The position numbers were made by a program, and so were the translations under genes. From contig NZ_CP092415.1 in NCBI RefSeq assembly GCF_023716465.1, forward strand, positions 1,651,501-1,715,500: DNA of 64,000 nucleotides. Reading direction: 5' to 3'. The notes under the pieces are model-generated. The model was not told where the DNA came from, searched no databases, and was given only the letters and a program-made list of their open reading frames with translations. Each line of letters starts with the position of its first letter. Positions within the stretch are counted from its first letter, which is position 1. Shown here piece after piece: positions 63,817 through 64,000 of this stretch. This DNA comes from Flagellimonas marinaquae (GTDB lineage: Bacteria > Bacteroidota > Bacteroidia > Flavobacteriales > Flavobacteriaceae).

Positions 63817-64000
63817 CTTCAATTGGAATATCACCGATTAGCAAGACATATTTGCCATTTTGATAAGAGGAACAACGTGAAGATTGAGAAACCCATTCTG
63901 CCTAAGATTTATCGCGCATTCTACGTTCGGCTCAAAATGAATAAGAATTTGAAAGATAGTATAGTGCATGAGCATGCAAGAATATGAAAAAAAGAAATGG

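Noticed and set aside
63984..64000. ATG followed by AAAAAAAGA at the window edge, possible start of another gene
   Set aside because: Only five codons are visible and no promoter element is clear, so it cannot be supported.
1..64000. CRISPR arrays, tRNA or rRNA genes, prophage, insertion-sequence transposases
   Set aside because: No regularly spaced identical repeats, no cloverleaf or rRNA sequence and no transposase, integrase or phage structural protein was recognised on either strand.

Overview
The window is a gene-dense piece of a Bacteroidota chromosome, almost certainly a member of the Flavobacteriaceae and possibly near the Muricauda/Allomuricauda group. The reasons are the b558-type SdhC, Bacteroidota-type promoters (TANNTTTG at -7, TTG/TTTG at about -33), few Shine-Dalgarno sites, a type IX secretion sorting tail on a subtilase, and family-restricted proteins (DUF2480, DUF3078, DUF3050, DUF1460). 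No rRNA, tRNA, CRISPR array, phage or transposase gene was seen.

Layout. 0-9.4 kb: the 5' end of the succinate dehydrogenase operon (sdhC, start of sdhA), rimK, pepP, a 59-residue membrane protein, an exported esterase-like protein with a methyltransferase, brnQ and thiL. 9.6-17 kb: a SUF iron-sulfur operon (HesB/IscA-type carrier, sufB, sufC, sufD, sufS, sufE, a SufT-like DUF59 protein, a TIGR03643 protein, DUF2480), interrupted by a four-helix-bundle (S23/IVS) gene and by palindromic repeats. 17-30 kb: exported proteins (DUF3078, a collagen-like lipoprotein, an unrecognised 516-residue protein), then a leftward block of two tandem 1040-residue Asp-box propeller proteins, HemJ, a sensor kinase and an enoyl-CoA hydratase. 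30-40 kb: a Gfo/Idh/MocA oxidoreductase, DinB, an SPFH-GYF protein with a zinc-ribbon partner, a peptidase, an AT-rich TPR gene that looks inserted, a lactonase and a MATE pump. 40-54 kb: haem biosynthesis. DUF3050-hemH runs leftward, mscS-DUF1460 rightward, AraC-ThuA leftward, then hemA, C, D, E, a small HNxxGR protein, GNAT, F, a PhzF-like gene, a second four-helix gene, B and a serine hydrolase run rightward. 54-64 kb: a CNNM protein, MGMT, a DEDDy exonuclease, a T9SS subtilase, an endonuclease/phosphatase-family protein, hflX and a radical SAM protein.

How the genes work together. The window holds nearly all of two cofactor pathways: SUF Fe-S assembly, and C5 haem synthesis from glutamyl-tRNA to protohaem (hemA, B, C, D, E, F, J, H; hemL is not here). 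The haem genes overlap or nearly abut, which points to one transcript.

The most unusual content lies between genes: (1) an AT-rich TPR gene flanked by a 48-bp direct repeat that is the 3' end of the neighbouring lactonase gene; (2) two four-helix-bundle genes, each bounded by inverted, 7-8-nt periodic repeats and lodged in the suf and hem operons, resembling the intervening sequences of 23S rRNA; (3) further degenerate heptad arrays around the DUF2480 gene; (4) several small palindromic repeats starting GTCATT.
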